From positions 1-64,000 of the forward strand of contig NZ_JABSPA010000004.1 in NCBI RefSeq assembly GCF_013214175.1: a stretch of 64,000 nt of DNA. Reading direction: 5' to 3'. How positions within the stretch are numbered: the first letter of the stretch is position 1; each line of letters opens with the position of its first letter. The notes under the pieces were generated by a model. That model was not told the origin of the DNA and searched no databases. It worked only from the letters and a program-made list of their open reading frames with translations. The position numbers were made by a program, and so were the translations under genes. This document shows positions 14,632-26,300 of this stretch, piece by piece. The DNA comes from Colwellia sp. (GTDB lineage Bacteria; Pseudomonadota; Gammaproteobacteria; Enterobacterales; Alteromonadaceae).

Positions 14632-17600
14632 TTAAGCCTCTACAATACTCAGCACTATATCTTTCACTTCGTATATTCTTAAACCATCTTTCGATAAATT
14701 AGCATCACCTATTAAACGTACTTCACCATCCGATTTAACGATTTCAGTAATATGCACATCAAGTGACATTTGTTTATTTAGTGGCGTAATTTGACCACGG
14801 TATTTCCATTTAACTAAAGTTGCTGGTGCAATGAACCTTGGGTTCGTAAAGCCTTTACCTAAATCATTTTTCAAGGCGTAGGTTTGCATTAATTCAATAA
14901 TGGCTTCTACACCTAATGAGCCTGGCATTACCGGATCTTGATGGAAGTGGTAACGGAAGAACCAATCAGTGGCATCAATGGTGCGTTCACCATGAACATA
15001 AGCAACAGCCGCTTTACCGCCACCTTCAACAATAGAAACGGTATCGATAAAGTTCATTTGCCCACCAGCAAGTTTATAATGCGGTTTATTAACCGGTGCT
15101 TGGTATAAGGCTAATGCTTTATCGGTTAAGTTAATCACTTCAATGTCTGCTTTCGGCGTATTGTTATCAACAAACCATGGATAGGTGACTTTACCGTTAT
15201 CTATGCCCAGTTGATTGGTCAGGGCATCGCTGCCGAAGTAACCAAATACTGCCGTGCCTTTATAGAACAAGTCATGACTGGCAAGATCTTGTGCGGCTTT
15301 ACTGTCATCTTTTACATAAAGCTCAAAGGTGAAACTTTGAATGATCATGCCGCCAGCCATGGTAGTGCTTAACAAGGCTGATTTATTGACGATGGTTTTG
15401 TTGCGTAAATCAACTTGTTTGAGCAAATCACCACTGCCATCTAGGTTACGGAAGAATAAATCTTTTTCTGGGTAAACTAAGGTAGTGCCCATATAACCAG
15501 AGATAAAGCCGTTCGGTTGTAAGGCAATTTCCATGATTAACGAATATGGCATCCAGTTATCAACGCTGTTTTTAGTAAAGTACCAAGCATCTTCCGGTAC
15601 ATAATACTCAGCAATACAGCTTGATGGTTTTTTCAAATCTAAGCGTGTGCCTTGTACTTCAACCACTTGCGTAACTACTTGTAAGTCACCACATGGCGTG
15701 CGCGGAGGTATACGGCCTTTATACACGTCAAAATCAGGACCAAAACATTTAGAAATATTACCGGTAGCAAATTCAAACATATGCCATGGGGTAAACGGCG
15801 CGGTATTAGGCACGCGGTTTTGTCCAGCAACCATAGGCGCTTCAAAATGTTGAATCGGGGTTACACCCTTTTCTTTTGGCGCGCTAAAGTCAGACATGAC
15901 TTTCATTAACGGGCGTTCAATATGTTTAAACGGGTTAATGCCACGCTCGTCTAGCTCGTCTAGCTCGCCGCTTTCAACACTATCAGCTTCATTTACTTCA
16001 ACTGGTGCTGCAACATTACTTACTAATTTTGCATTGTCAGGCAAGGTGACTGGATAAGGGGAATTTTCATCTTGCTCGGTGATCATCATCGCCAAGTTTT
16101 TAAAATCAACCACCACTTTGCCATCTAAAAGAATATCGATATTAGCTTTAAGGTATGGATAAGGCTGCATGCCCATTTCAGTGACTTCCATACGGTAAGT
16201 CAAAGTATTATGCTGCGGCTGAACTTGACCACGACAACGAACCGTTTGCGACTCACCTGGCATAGGCTGGAATCGAGCATTGTTCATATTAGCGTGCATG
16301 CCTAGTGACAACATAAAGAACATCGCCATTTGACCACAACCTTCACTCATTAATGAGCCGGCCATTACTTCATCACCTTTAAAGTGACATGGGAAGTACC
16401 AATGATCCGGTGCTAAATCTTTTTGCCCTTCAACAACACCTAAACCCCAATGCCCGCCACTGGCGTCAACACTGATAATACGCTCAATCATTAAGAACTT
16501 TTCTGATGAGAACTTGATTGATGGGTTACGACCTTGTTGATCATAATCACTGCCGAAACAGCCCGCCACATCACCATTGACTAACTTCATCATGTCATTG
16601 TAATCGTATTGATCACGTGGACGGTTTAACAATGGCGTGAATGTGGTTTTAGCCGCATTAGCAAACTCTGCTTTGTCTTTATCATTATGAATAACACCTT
16701 TACCGTCTTTTAATTCATGGTCAGTAAAGAAGCCAGCACAACCATTACGCATGATTAATACTTTTTTATCACCCACATAACAGTCGTAGTGGAAGAAGAA
16801 TAATAACTGCTCACCATTACGGGCATATGAATCAATGTGAATCTCATAACGCAGCGTTTCGCCGCCAAAAGCCATGTCTTCTAAGAAAGTTAACTGACAA
16901 TCAAGTAAACGATAAACACGGTCACCTTTAGCTTGAAAATCAATGCCAATATAAGAAATTAACAATAAATCACACTGGCCAGATTCAACCGATACTGACC
17001 AAGGAATTTGACCGTCAATTAGAAACGGCGCATCAACGGGAATATCATATTCGGTGCACATGTATGATTTTTTATATTCGTTAATCGTTGCTTCAAGCTC
17101 GGTAACACGCGATACCAATAAATAATCTGTGGTAGGTAAACGTACTCGACGTGAGTAGCTATCGATGATTTTATATTCATCACCAAATACTTTAGCGATA
17201 TCACCTTCAGCAAATTCAACTAAATCAGCGGTATCCCAAATTATGTTTTCAGGTTGGCTAAATTGCTCTTCCAGTTGCAGTGGTGGATAGTTGTAACCTG
17301 CAGGGCCTTTAATTTTGAAACCAGACTGTTCAGCCCAGGATTTATTTGCCTGAACTAAATCATCCGTTTGTTTATTTGAGCTAACAACCGAAAGCTTCGG
17401 TGCATGAGCCGTTGGCGCTAGTGACTGAGGTTTTACTGATTGAGGTGTTACAGCATACGCAGGCACTTTTAATGCGGTATGGGAACTAACATTCGCTTGC
17501 ATTTCTATCAGTTTAGAAATCTGCTGACCTGCTACCTGACGAGTGGTCAAAAAGGCTTGATGGGTGGCAGATTCTTGGAAGATTTCTTTACTTGCTTGAT

Positions 17601-20600
17601 GTTTAACATCAGTACGTACTTTCGCTTTAGTAGTCTTTTTCACTTGTACTCCAGTAACGACGGTTGATCGTTTTTTGGCTTGAATAGATTGGTTAGCTTG
17701 CTGAACGGTGTTAACTAACTTTGACGCTGAGTCCTGTACGGGCTCTGCAGCTGTCGCTAACAACTTAGGCTGTAAATTATTTAAATTAATCGCTTGTTTA
17801 ACATTCGCTAATGGCTGTTTGGAAAATGCTTGTTTAATACCTGCCATTTCAGCTGCTTGCACTTTCTCGATAATGTCATCAAAAATAGCTTTGCCGCCTA
17901 AGGTAATGGTTTTTATTAACTTAGGACGTTGCTTTCCGGTCGGTGCGGGAGCGGCTTGATGTGCTTGCTTACTTGAAGAGAGTATCAGGTGAGCACAGCT
18001 TTCATCTTTACCTAAACCGTTTATAGCAATATGGGATTTATTTGTGCCAACGCTCTGATCTAAAACTAAAGCAGATTTAACGATACTGGCAACACCTGAG
18101 GCATTAAAAGTATGGCCGACAGTGCTTTTAACCGAGCTGATAGTTTTACCTGAATAAAGTTTTGGTAGTGCTTGGCTTTCTGCGGCATTCTCGTTAATAA
18201 AACCACTGGCATGGGCTTCAACACTGTTGATATCTGCGGCGTTAAGCCCGGCAAGCGCTAATGATTTATTAGCCGCTTTAACAATAGCCTGTTCATCACA
18301 ACCGTTGACAAAACTAATACTGTCGATAGTGGCGTATATTTGCTGTTCATTGACTTGAGATGCGGGTTTAACAACAAAAGCAGCTGCGCCCTCGCCTACT
18401 GACCATTGCTCTTGATTTAGAACATTGCTTGAATTTTGTCGGTCAATGGCTACCTTACCGTAGTGCTGTCTTAGGGTAATATTCTCTATCGAGCCCGCTA
18501 AATCTACCGAAGCAATAATCACTGCATCAATATCTGAGGTTTGAAATAAGTTTTCCGCTAATTCTACACAGCGATAAACTGAATTTTCTTCTGCCGACAA
18601 GGTAATGGCTGGGCCGGAAAAATCCCATAACGCTGAAATACGCGAGGCCATAATATTACCAATAAACGAGGTATATTGATTTAGCTGCGCGGCGTGAGCA
18701 ACACCATCTTTGGCGATATTAGTTAAGGTTTCACGTTGTTCATCACTTAAGGTCACGCCTTGTTGTAATAAGCTCTCTTCAATTTGTGTACTTAAATTCA
18801 CTCGACCACGGTATTGATGAAGCTCTAACTCAATGCCCATTGCTACTAATACTGCAACATTGCTGCCTTCTTTGAGGCCAGCATCTTTAGCAGCATTATC
18901 AGCTACCTTCATCATCATAAGTTGCTGTGGAATTAAACAGTCTTGCTCATTAGGCGGCACTTTAAAGCGTAAAAAGTCGATATCAAAATCTTCAACGTAG
19001 CCGCCTACTGGCGCTTTTGTTAAAGATAAGGCATTCATCACTTCAGTGTTTTTCTCAATGCCTTTCCAACGTTTAGTTGGTAATTCTCTAAAGGTATTAC
19101 CATTTTTTTGAATCAGCGTTTTAAAACTCGCTAAATCTTTAGCGGCACCAAAGTGTGCGTCCATACCAATAATCGCTAACGGCTCACGTGTTTTAGGGAC
19201 AGTAGTTACTGACGCTAGTATTTGTGTTGGCTGTTGTAAAACTAAATGCGCATTAGAGCCACCGAAACCAAAAACACTGACGCCAGCAGTTCTTGGCTTA
19301 CCTTTTGAGGAGTTTGGCCAATCAATAGTGTCCGTTGGCATTTGAGCGCCGCCTAAATAGCCTTTTTTCGAAGTTAATGGCTCATTCAAGTTTATTGTCG
19401 CTGGAATTTTACCTTCTTTAAGCGCCCAAATCGCCTTGGTCATGCCCGGCATACCTGCGGCGGTAAGTAGGTGACCCAAGTTAGACTTTACTGAGCCAAG
19501 TAGCGGTTTATTGCCCTTTCCTTCGGTACGAGGGAAACGACTAAAAAATGTATCCATTGAGCCTAGCTCAACGTTATCACCTTTGGGCGTACCCGTTGCA
19601 TGACACTCAATGTAATCAACGTCACGTGGGTCAACGCCGGCATTGTCATAGGCACGTTCATAAACTAAAACTTGCCCTTTGGTATTTGGGCTTAAGACGA
19701 ACTCACCTTTACCATCATTAGATAAAGCGCCGCCTTTGATAATGGCGTGAATTTTATCGCCATCTCGTACCGCATCACTATGGCGCTTAAGCACCATCAT
19801 GCCCGCGCCTTCGCCGGCAAATAAACCTTGAGAGTTTTTATCAAACGGTGCGTGAATATTGTTGGCCGGATAAGCTTGGAAGATTGAGAAACCCATATTG
19901 ACAAACATAGGATCAGCGCCAGAGACAGCGCCAGCTAACATCATATCAGCCTTGCCCGTATGTAAATAATCACAAGCTAGTTTTACTGAATAACAACTCG
20001 AAGCACAAGCAGCGTCAAGGGCGAAATGTGTACCACCTAAACCAGCAGCTTTTGCTAGTAGTGCTGCCGGGTAGCCCGCAACTAAGGCATTATCAGCATG
20101 GACATTACTCTGGGCAATGTCGCTATCAGAAAAGTGACTCAACTGAAAATCTGTATCAAGACACGCTTTTAAGGCGTTATCCACCACTTGATGATAAAGC
20201 GGCATAAATAAGTGGTTAGATGATTTAGTTGGAAACGATAAATTTCCTAAAATAACACCACAATCTGCAAGTTTTTCACTACCCCAATAACCGGCATCGG
20301 TTAATGCTTGTTGAGTAACATAAAGCGCCCATTGGTTTAAATCATCTAATTGATTTAGATAATCAGCCGTTAAGCCATTATTGCTTTGAGCATTATTTTT
20401 AACAAACGCTGTGGCATCAAAATCAAAATCACGAATATAACCACCGTGCACACAGTAAAATTTATCGGTATCGCCTTTCTTACCAGTGTACTTGGCAGGA
20501 TCAACACCCATTTGTTCTTTTGTGGCTTTGCTGCGGCAATCTTGTTTCTTCAGTAACTGCTGCCAAAATTCTTCTGGTGCAGAAGAGCCTGGGAATAAAT

Positions 20601-20631
20601 TAGCAATACCTACTACGGCAATATTTTCCAT
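14632..20631 (-). CDS. pfaC: PfaC, KS-CLF-DH-DH subunit of the PUFA synthase
   Basis: A 1999-residue multidomain protein. The first ketosynthase domain has the active Cys in LDAACASSCYS (near 208), then ECHATGTPKGD and KSNLGHLLTAAG with the two His. The second is a chain-length-factor-like domain: at the Cys position stands Glu in LSAEENSVYRC (near 680), so it cannot condense. After an Ala/Gln/Lys-rich linker (about 880-1080) come two FabA-like hot-dog dehydratases, with catalytic His in FPCHFKGDEVMAGS (near 1415) and FRYHFHQDPVMPGS (near 1897). These create and isomerise the double bonds. The gene follows pfaB by 17 bases, with GAGGAAAG before the ATG. Confidence 0.97.
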   Translation of the reverse strand: MENIAVVGIANLFPGSSAPEEFWQQLLKKQDCRSKATKEQMGVDPAKYTGKKGDTDKFYCVHGGYIRDFDFDATAFVKNNAQSNNGLTADYLNQLDDLNQWALYVTQQALTDAGYWGSEKLADCGVILGNLSFPTKSSNHLFMPLYHQVVDNALKACLDTDFQLSHFSDSDIAQSNVHADNALVAGYPAALLAKAAGLGGTHFALDAACASSCYSVKLACDYLHTGKADMMLAGAVSGADPMFVNMGFSIFQAYPANNIHAPFDKNSQGLFAGEGAGMMVLKRHSDAVRDGDKIHAIIKGGALSNDGKGEFVLSPNTKGQVLVYERAYDNAGVDPRDVDYIECHATGTPKGDNVELGSMDTFFSRFPRTEGKGNKPLLGSVKSNLGHLLTAAGMPGMTKAIWALKEGKIPATINLNEPLTSKKGYLGGAQMPTDTIDWPNSSKGKPRTAGVSVFGFGGSNAHLVLQQPTQILASVTTVPKTREPLAIIGMDAHFGAAKDLASFKTLIQKNGNTFRELPTKRWKGIEKNTEVMNALSLTKAPVGGYVEDFDIDFLRFKVPPNEQDCLIPQQLMMMKVADNAAKDAGLKEGSNVAVLVAMGIELELHQYRGRVNLSTQIEESLLQQGVTLSDEQRETLTNIAKDGVAHAAQLNQYTSFIGNIMASRISALWDFSGPAITLSAEENSVYRCVELAENLFQTSDIDAVIIASVDLAGSIENITLRQHYGKVAIDRQNSSNVLNQEQWSVGEGAAAFVVKPASQVNEQQIYATIDSISFVNGCDEQAIVKAANKSLALAGLNAADINSVEAHASGFINENAAESQALPKLYSGKTISSVKSTVGHTFNASGVASIVKSALVLDQSVGTNKSHIAINGLGKDESCAHLILSSSKQAHQAAPAPTGKQRPKLIKTITLGGKAIFDDIIEKVQAAEMAGIKQAFSKQPLANVKQAINLNNLQPKLLATAAEPVQDSASKLVNTVQQANQSIQAKKRSTVVTGVQVKKTTKAKVRTDVKHQASKEIFQESATHQAFLTTRQVAGQQISKLIEMQANVSSHTALKVPAYAVTPQSVKPQSLAPTAHAPKLSVVSSNKQTDDLVQANKSWAEQSGFKIKGPAGYNYPPLQLEEQFSQPENIIWDTADLVEFAEGDIAKVFGDEYKIIDSYSRRVRLPTTDYLLVSRVTELEATINEYKKSYMCTEYDIPVDAPFLIDGQIPWSVSVESGQCDLLLISYIGIDFQAKGDRVYRLLDCQLTFLEDMAFGGETLRYEIHIDSYARNGEQLLFFFHYDCYVGDKKVLIMRNGCAGFFTDHELKDGKGVIHNDKDKAEFANAAKTTFTPLLNRPRDQYDYNDMMKLVNGDVAGCFGSDYDQQGRNPSIKFSSEKFLMIERIISVDASGGHWGLGVVEGQKDLAPDHWYFPCHFKGDEVMAGSLMSEGCGQMAMFFMLSLGMHANMNNARFQPMPGESQTVRCRGQVQPQHNTLTYRMEVTEMGMQPYPYLKANIDILLDGKVVVDFKNLAMMITEQDENSPYPVTLPDNAKLVSNVAAPVEVNEADSVESGELDELDERGINPFKHIERPLMKVMSDFSAPKEKGVTPIQHFEAPMVAGQNRVPNTAPFTPWHMFEFATGNISKCFGPDFDVYKGRIPPRTPCGDLQVVTQVVEVQGTRLDLKKPSSCIAEYYVPEDAWYFTKNSVDNWMPYSLIMEIALQPNGFISGYMGTTLVYPEKDLFFRNLDGSGDLLKQVDLRNKTIVNKSALLSTTMAGGMIIQSFTFELYVKDDSKAAQDLASHDLFYKGTAVFGYFGSDALTNQLGIDNGKVTYPWFVDNNTPKADIEVINLTDKALALYQAPVNKPHYKLAGGQMNFIDTVSIVEGGGKAAVAYVHGERTIDATDWFFRYHFHQDPVMPGSLGVEAIIELMQTYALKNDLGKGFTNPRFIAPATLVKWKYRGQITPLNKQMSLDVHITEIVKSDGEVRLIGDANLSKDGLRIYEVKDIVLSIVEA

Positions 20632-20648
20632 ACTTTCCTCGAAAAGTT

Positions 20649-23303
20649 TTATAATTCTTTTTTAGCTTTTGTTACGATTATCGAGCCTTTAAATAAGGTC
20701 TTGATATCAAGCGTCACGCCATGGCTGATCAACTTAGCCACAGCTCTTAAATACGTTAACTCGTCACTGGTACCTTTAGCATTTACTGGCACAGCAACAC
20801 GTGATTTACGTTGCGCTGTACCTTCAGTATCACCTTCGACCGCACCTTGAACAGCAGAGTCCAAAATCTTGTCGGTCCAGCTACATAATGAACGACCCGG
20901 ACCCATTTCAATAAATACCCGGGCACCTTTGTCATGCATGGTATTAATCAAACGAGGAAAATCTACTCGGTCACATAAACATTTAGCGACACTGTGGGCG
21001 ATAGCTTTACTTAGCTGTGGCACAGGTAAATAACACGAACTTGAATACATCTTGGTTTTCAAACGTGGATTTACGTCCATGGTGTATAACTCAACCATGT
21101 CTTGGTATTCTTTTTTGGCTGGCGCACTATGAATAGCATTGGCCATATTTAAAGCCATGGCGCGCACACCAAGCTTTTTAATCACGCGTAAACAATCTGC
21201 GGGATAACCTGCGAGCAGCAAACTGTCTGGGGTATTGATGATGGTGCAATAAACTCGCTCTTCACCTTCACTGGCTTTGATAACCTCATCAAGTGTTGCC
21301 TTGATGGTATAAGTTTCCCAAATCAGCTCATTCGCTTTTTCAGTTTGATTATTAGTTGCAGCAAGGTCAGGTAACCCCCAATGCTCACGCAATGTTAATA
21401 AGTCACCACAAAGACGTTCATTAAAGGTATCCGAATTGGCTAAACGTGCGCTCATTAAACCCGGTTGTTGCCATGCGCCAAGCGCTGCATACATGCTAAC
21501 TTCGCCCATGCTATAGCCAGTTGCATAATCTGCTTTTACTTTAAAGACGTTTTCAAATACCTTAGTAAAAACACAAGCAAAACCAACACCTGCCTCGGCG
21601 ATATCAGCTAAGTTACCGCGCAAGTTTAAATCAAGTTGTTTTAATTCTTTAAAGCTAGGGCGAACAATAGTGCGCGGGTTTAATAACGTATCTTTTAAAC
21701 TAGCGCCAATATCATCTGCTAAACCGGCTACGTCCTGATGAATTTCGGGAAATAAATGGAATAAATCACGACCTAAGCCAACATAAGTAGCGCCAATACC
21801 TGGGTATAAAAACGAGACATTATTGTTTATTGATTCGCTATCGGCTGTTTGTTTGTCAGTGGCAAGCTCGTTCACCGGTACAGGCGTGAAGAAACTGCCT
21901 TTCGGGGTACGCCATTCTTTTTGCTGTGCAAATGCCGTATCGATTCCTGACTGTGCTGATTGAAGCTCTTTTAACAACTCTTCTTTAGATTCAGCTAGCA
22001 GCACAACGGTGTATCGACTGTTTGCTGATTGAGCTTGATTAAAACAGCTTAAAGCCATTTCTTTTAAGCTTAGGTTTTTTAATGATGGTTGAGCGCTGTC
22101 TTCTTCAGCTGTCACTTCAACGATTAATTCAGCTAACCTTACCAGCAAAGCTTGTTGAGAATCAGCTGGCACTAAAATCATTTTCAGTTCGCTACAAGCA
22201 ATAAAGCCATTGTGACGAATATCTTGGCTCGGGTGTTTTTCACCGGCAACACTGATTTTATTTTCTGCTAAGACCAGGTGACAGTAATTATTATTAGTCG
22301 CCAAACAACTGTAAGCAGCAAGATGAGCGCTGCCATTTGAGTGTGGATACCAAGGTCTAGCCTCGGTAGCTAGGTAAAAACTTGAGTCTTGCCAACTTTG
22401 TAGTTCACTTGCTAATGGCTGCTGCCAATCACTAATGGCCGGAATATAACGTTGCTGCAAGGCAATAACGCTGCGTAGTAAGCCGAATACTTGTGAAAAG
22501 CCTTCGCCCTCACCCGTAACGCTACGAGCACAAGAAACTGCCGTGGTTAGTTTTTCGTTATGGACATAACTGGCAATTAAACCACTAGACTCTGCCATGG
22601 CAAGTTTACTATCCGCCAAGGCGGAAACTTCTAACAAACCAATATCATTAGCGCTAACTTGAGCATTATCTAGTGCTGATGCAGCAACCTTGCTCACCTC
22701 AGTAAAGTTAGTAACTTCATCACCAACGGCAAAGCCTTTTAGCCATGAGTAAACATAACTGTTATTACTTTGCGCAAAATTTACCGATGAAAATAACAAT
22801 GCGGCCATACCATGACAGTTTTGATAGCCAGTAAAGGATTCATCAAAACTGTTAGTAGCTAATGGTTCTGCAGCTAATTCATTCGAAGTAACGCTTTTAG
22901 CTAGGTTAACGCCGAACTCAATACCTACGACGGCCACTAAGGCATTTTGAGCAATAAACAAATCAAGTTGTAACATTGCCTTGGCTAATGAACTCACCAC
23001 AATAGCATTATCAATATCGATTGTTGGCTTTGCTTGATTAGTACCGTTTTGTGCCAGCACGATAACCTTGATATCAGCGCACGGAACTTGGTTAGCAAGC
23101 GCCATTCGCTCAACGGCAGCTAAACAGCTAAGTTCAAGGGTGCTTTCTACTGTAGCACCTTGACCTTTCGTTAAACTTTTACCTAGGCTCTTACCCAAGT
23201 AAAGGGCACGTTCAACACAGTCAATATTATCTTGAGTTGTGCGTTGGTTTTCAAATTGCGCATCTAAACCAATAATGGCGCTTTTATAATTAGAAGTCAC
23301 CAT
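20649..23303 (-). CDS. pfaB: PfaB, acyltransferase subunit of the PUFA synthase
   Basis: An 884-residue protein. The C-terminal half is an acyltransferase with the FLYPGIGATYVGLG entrance motif (near 490) and the serine elbow GYSMGEVSMY (near 597). The N-terminal half is a degenerate ketosynthase-like region without an active Cys (it keeps SCARSVTGEGEG and NSNGSAHLAAYS-type remnants). PfaB is the subunit reported to influence whether EPA or DHA is the end product. Its ATG shares one base with the pfaA stop (TAATG on the minus strand), so translation is coupled. Confidence 0.95.
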   Translation of the reverse strand: MVTSNYKSAIIGLDAQFENQRTTQDNIDCVERALYLGKSLGKSLTKGQGATVESTLELSCLAAVERMALANQVPCADIKVIVLAQNGTNQAKPTIDIDNAIVVSSLAKAMLQLDLFIAQNALVAVVGIEFGVNLAKSVTSNELAAEPLATNSFDESFTGYQNCHGMAALLFSSVNFAQSNNSYVYSWLKGFAVGDEVTNFTEVSKVAASALDNAQVSANDIGLLEVSALADSKLAMAESSGLIASYVHNEKLTTAVSCARSVTGEGEGFSQVFGLLRSVIALQQRYIPAISDWQQPLASELQSWQDSSFYLATEARPWYPHSNGSAHLAAYSCLATNNNYCHLVLAENKISVAGEKHPSQDIRHNGFIACSELKMILVPADSQQALLVRLAELIVEVTAEEDSAQPSLKNLSLKEMALSCFNQAQSANSRYTVVLLAESKEELLKELQSAQSGIDTAFAQQKEWRTPKGSFFTPVPVNELATDKQTADSESINNNVSFLYPGIGATYVGLGRDLFHLFPEIHQDVAGLADDIGASLKDTLLNPRTIVRPSFKELKQLDLNLRGNLADIAEAGVGFACVFTKVFENVFKVKADYATGYSMGEVSMYAALGAWQQPGLMSARLANSDTFNERLCGDLLTLREHWGLPDLAATNNQTEKANELIWETYTIKATLDEVIKASEGEERVYCTIINTPDSLLLAGYPADCLRVIKKLGVRAMALNMANAIHSAPAKKEYQDMVELYTMDVNPRLKTKMYSSSCYLPVPQLSKAIAHSVAKCLCDRVDFPRLINTMHDKGARVFIEMGPGRSLCSWTDKILDSAVQGAVEGDTEGTAQRKSRVAVPVNAKGTSDELTYLRAVAKLISHGVTLDIKTLFKGSIIVTKAKKEL

Positions 23304-26300
23304 TAAGCACTTGCCTTAGCTTTGCCCTTTTTAGGCGTTATTTTAGGTAAAAACAAATCATTTAAGTTGGCGCTGGCGGTAACTTTGGCTGATTTTATCT
23401 CACTCAACAAGTGCATATTTTCATCAATCATTTGAATGTCGGCAACTAAAGAGCCACGTTGTTTACCCTTAGCTGAGCTTTTCACCACGTTAAGTTGCAA
23501 GTAAAAGCGCTCGCCTACGGCTACTTCACGATATACCGTCCAGCTTTGCGTACTTGACGGCAAACTGCCTAAGCCAAGCTGTTTTTTAACCCAAACCAAC
23601 ATTGCCTGGTAAGCAATATCATTGGCGAAAATATTACTTTGGTTTTTGCCAATGATATTGCCTAAACATGGCACAACGAAGTCACCTTGCTTAGCACTGG
23701 CGATTTCTGGTACTTGGCAGCTTAATAATAAGCCTTGGTCATTACACTCAAGTATTTCACTTATGCCTTGTAAGCTTGGGCCGTGAAATAACGTGCCGTT
23801 GGTATAAAGTGCCGCGGCACTTTCACCTGATGTTGGTATAACTAAGTTAACCTCAGGATTGGCTTTAAGTTTGTTCACTAAGGTCAGCTGAGCGCCATAA
23901 TGAAATACCAATTTACCATCAGCATTGACGCTTGAAATTTTACTATCGACAATCAAATTGTCGTTAATAAGCTCTGCCGTCATATCAATTTGATAATCAG
24001 TTGCTTCATTGCCATCAAAGATGATGCCTTTGAACAGCTTATAATTATCTAAACCTTGATAATGAAAACCAGTATAGGCAGCTGTCGCCGCCTCACTCAT
24101 CCAGGCAATAGCACACACTGTTGGTAATACTTGATCATCACCAATAGTGTGGTCAGCTAGAAAGGCATTGTTAGTCGCTAAAAGTGTTTTATTAACACTT
24201 ATTGTTAAGCGACTAACTTGTGGCTTTTTTACAGAGCCACCTTCTGCCTGGTCTTTAGAAAGGTCATTACCAACAAGAATTTGTGCACAACGGTTATTAT
24301 CCGCCGCTAATTCACTCACTAACAGCTTTGCCCCAGCATCAAGCGGAATGATGTAAACACCGCGGTCGTTAAACATACGTTTAAGCTCAGGTGTTACCAT
24401 GCCGCCATCCCAAGGTCCCCAGTTAAAACTTAATACTTGAGCACTTGGGTTTAACGCTTTGAAGCGATACGCGGTTTTATTTAAAATATCATTAGCAATA
24501 GAGTAATCAGACTGTCCTGGGTTACCGTAGAAACCTGCAGCTGATGAGAATAAAACTAGGTGTTTAATATTCTTTTCTTCGGTAGCAGCTAGTAGCGATA
24601 ACAGACCATCAATTTTTGTGCTGTATACCGCATTAAATTCTTCTAACGTTTTTTGCTCGATAAACTTATCGGCTAATACGCCAGCACCATGAATGATGCC
24701 AGTAACAGTACCTAATTTAGCCACTAATGGAGTAACGGCTTCCGTTACGTTTTCGCTGTTAGTCACATCTGCAGCAACGTAGTGTGCTTGGCCGCCAGCA
24801 GCTTTAATAGCCGTTAATGTTTGCGCAATTTCACGGTTTGCCAATACTGGACGAACAAATTGCGTCACTTTCACTGGCGTTGGTTTATCACCTGCGGCAA
24901 TCAGTGCTTGCATCGCGGCTTTTTTCAGAGCCACTTCATCAGTAACACCTTGTGCCCAGCTTGGCTCATTATCATTAAATAATGAACGACCTAATAGGAT
25001 AAATTTAGACTGATATCGTTTAGCAATTTCAATTACACAATGAGCGGTTACGCCTTTTGCGCCACCGCTAACTAAAAATACTGAGTCGTTGTCAATACTT
25101 GAGCCACTTGCAAGTGCATAGCTGTCAGTTGCAACACCGGTTAACGTTAAACGAGAACCTAGGTTATTGCTAAGGTTGTCAGTATCGTGAGCAACTTCTA
25201 TGGTTGCAGTATCGATATCAAGTAATTCATCATTGATGATAGTCGCGGCTTTATCAGCGGCTAACTTACTTGATAAATCAACGATTCGACAGAAGACAGA
25301 ATCATTTCCTGCGTTCCATTCGTGATTGATGGTTTTAACTAAGCCCGCTAGACCTGCTTGAACTAAATCAGCTTTAACATTTGCATCTACTTGGTCATTA
25401 GCAAAACCTAACGCGCCACCTTGACGTGTTACCACAACAAATGAAGCACGTGCTTTCGTAGCAGCTTTTACTTTAGACAATTTAGCTAAAACAAAAGCTA
25501 ACATTAAGCCTTGTTTTGCCGCTTCAGGGTATTCAATTGCAGCAACGGTTTGTTTGCTTTGCAGATAAATAACTGCATCAAGTTGTTCGTTGTTCTCGAT
25601 GATGTCTTTAATTTGTGCTTCATCAAGTGTTTTTTCGCTGGTGCCAATTTCAATAACATTCACTGCTTTGCTAAAGGCTTTTTTCGAGCTACTTACCACC
25701 CAGTTAGGTTTTAATGCCGTGACCTGCCAACCGGCTTTAATAAGCTTGGCGCTTAAGGCAACCGCTGCGCCAGTACCGTCATCGACGATTAGCGCATTAG
25801 CGCCACCATTACCGGTAACATCTTGAACAATTTTATTAATTGAAGATAATGCGGTCAACGCCACTGTCGCACTTGGCGCACCTTGAAAGCTGGCACTAAC
25901 TTCACTCGTTTTTTCAGCTACTGGCAGCGCGGCTTTAGTTGCCGGTGGCGTAGGCTCGGTCGGTGCAACTTTAGATTGCATGTAACTTACGATTTCACCT
26001 AAAGTGCGCAATTCAGCTAAATCTTCTGGGTTAAGTTCAGGTAAATCAGGAATGGTTTCTTGCACCGCTCCTAGAATTTCAACACGCTTAATAGAGTCGA
26101 TACCCAAGTCTGCTTCCATATCCATGGCCAGCTCTAACATTTCAGTTGGGTAACCGGTTTTCTCGGCTACTACTGTCATCATTACGCTTTGAATGTAATC
26201 AAGGTCAATGCTAACTACACTCTCATTGGCTGGAGCACTTTCATTAGCTGGCGCGCTAACAACCGCAACAGGCGTCGCTGCTACTTTAGATTGCATGTAA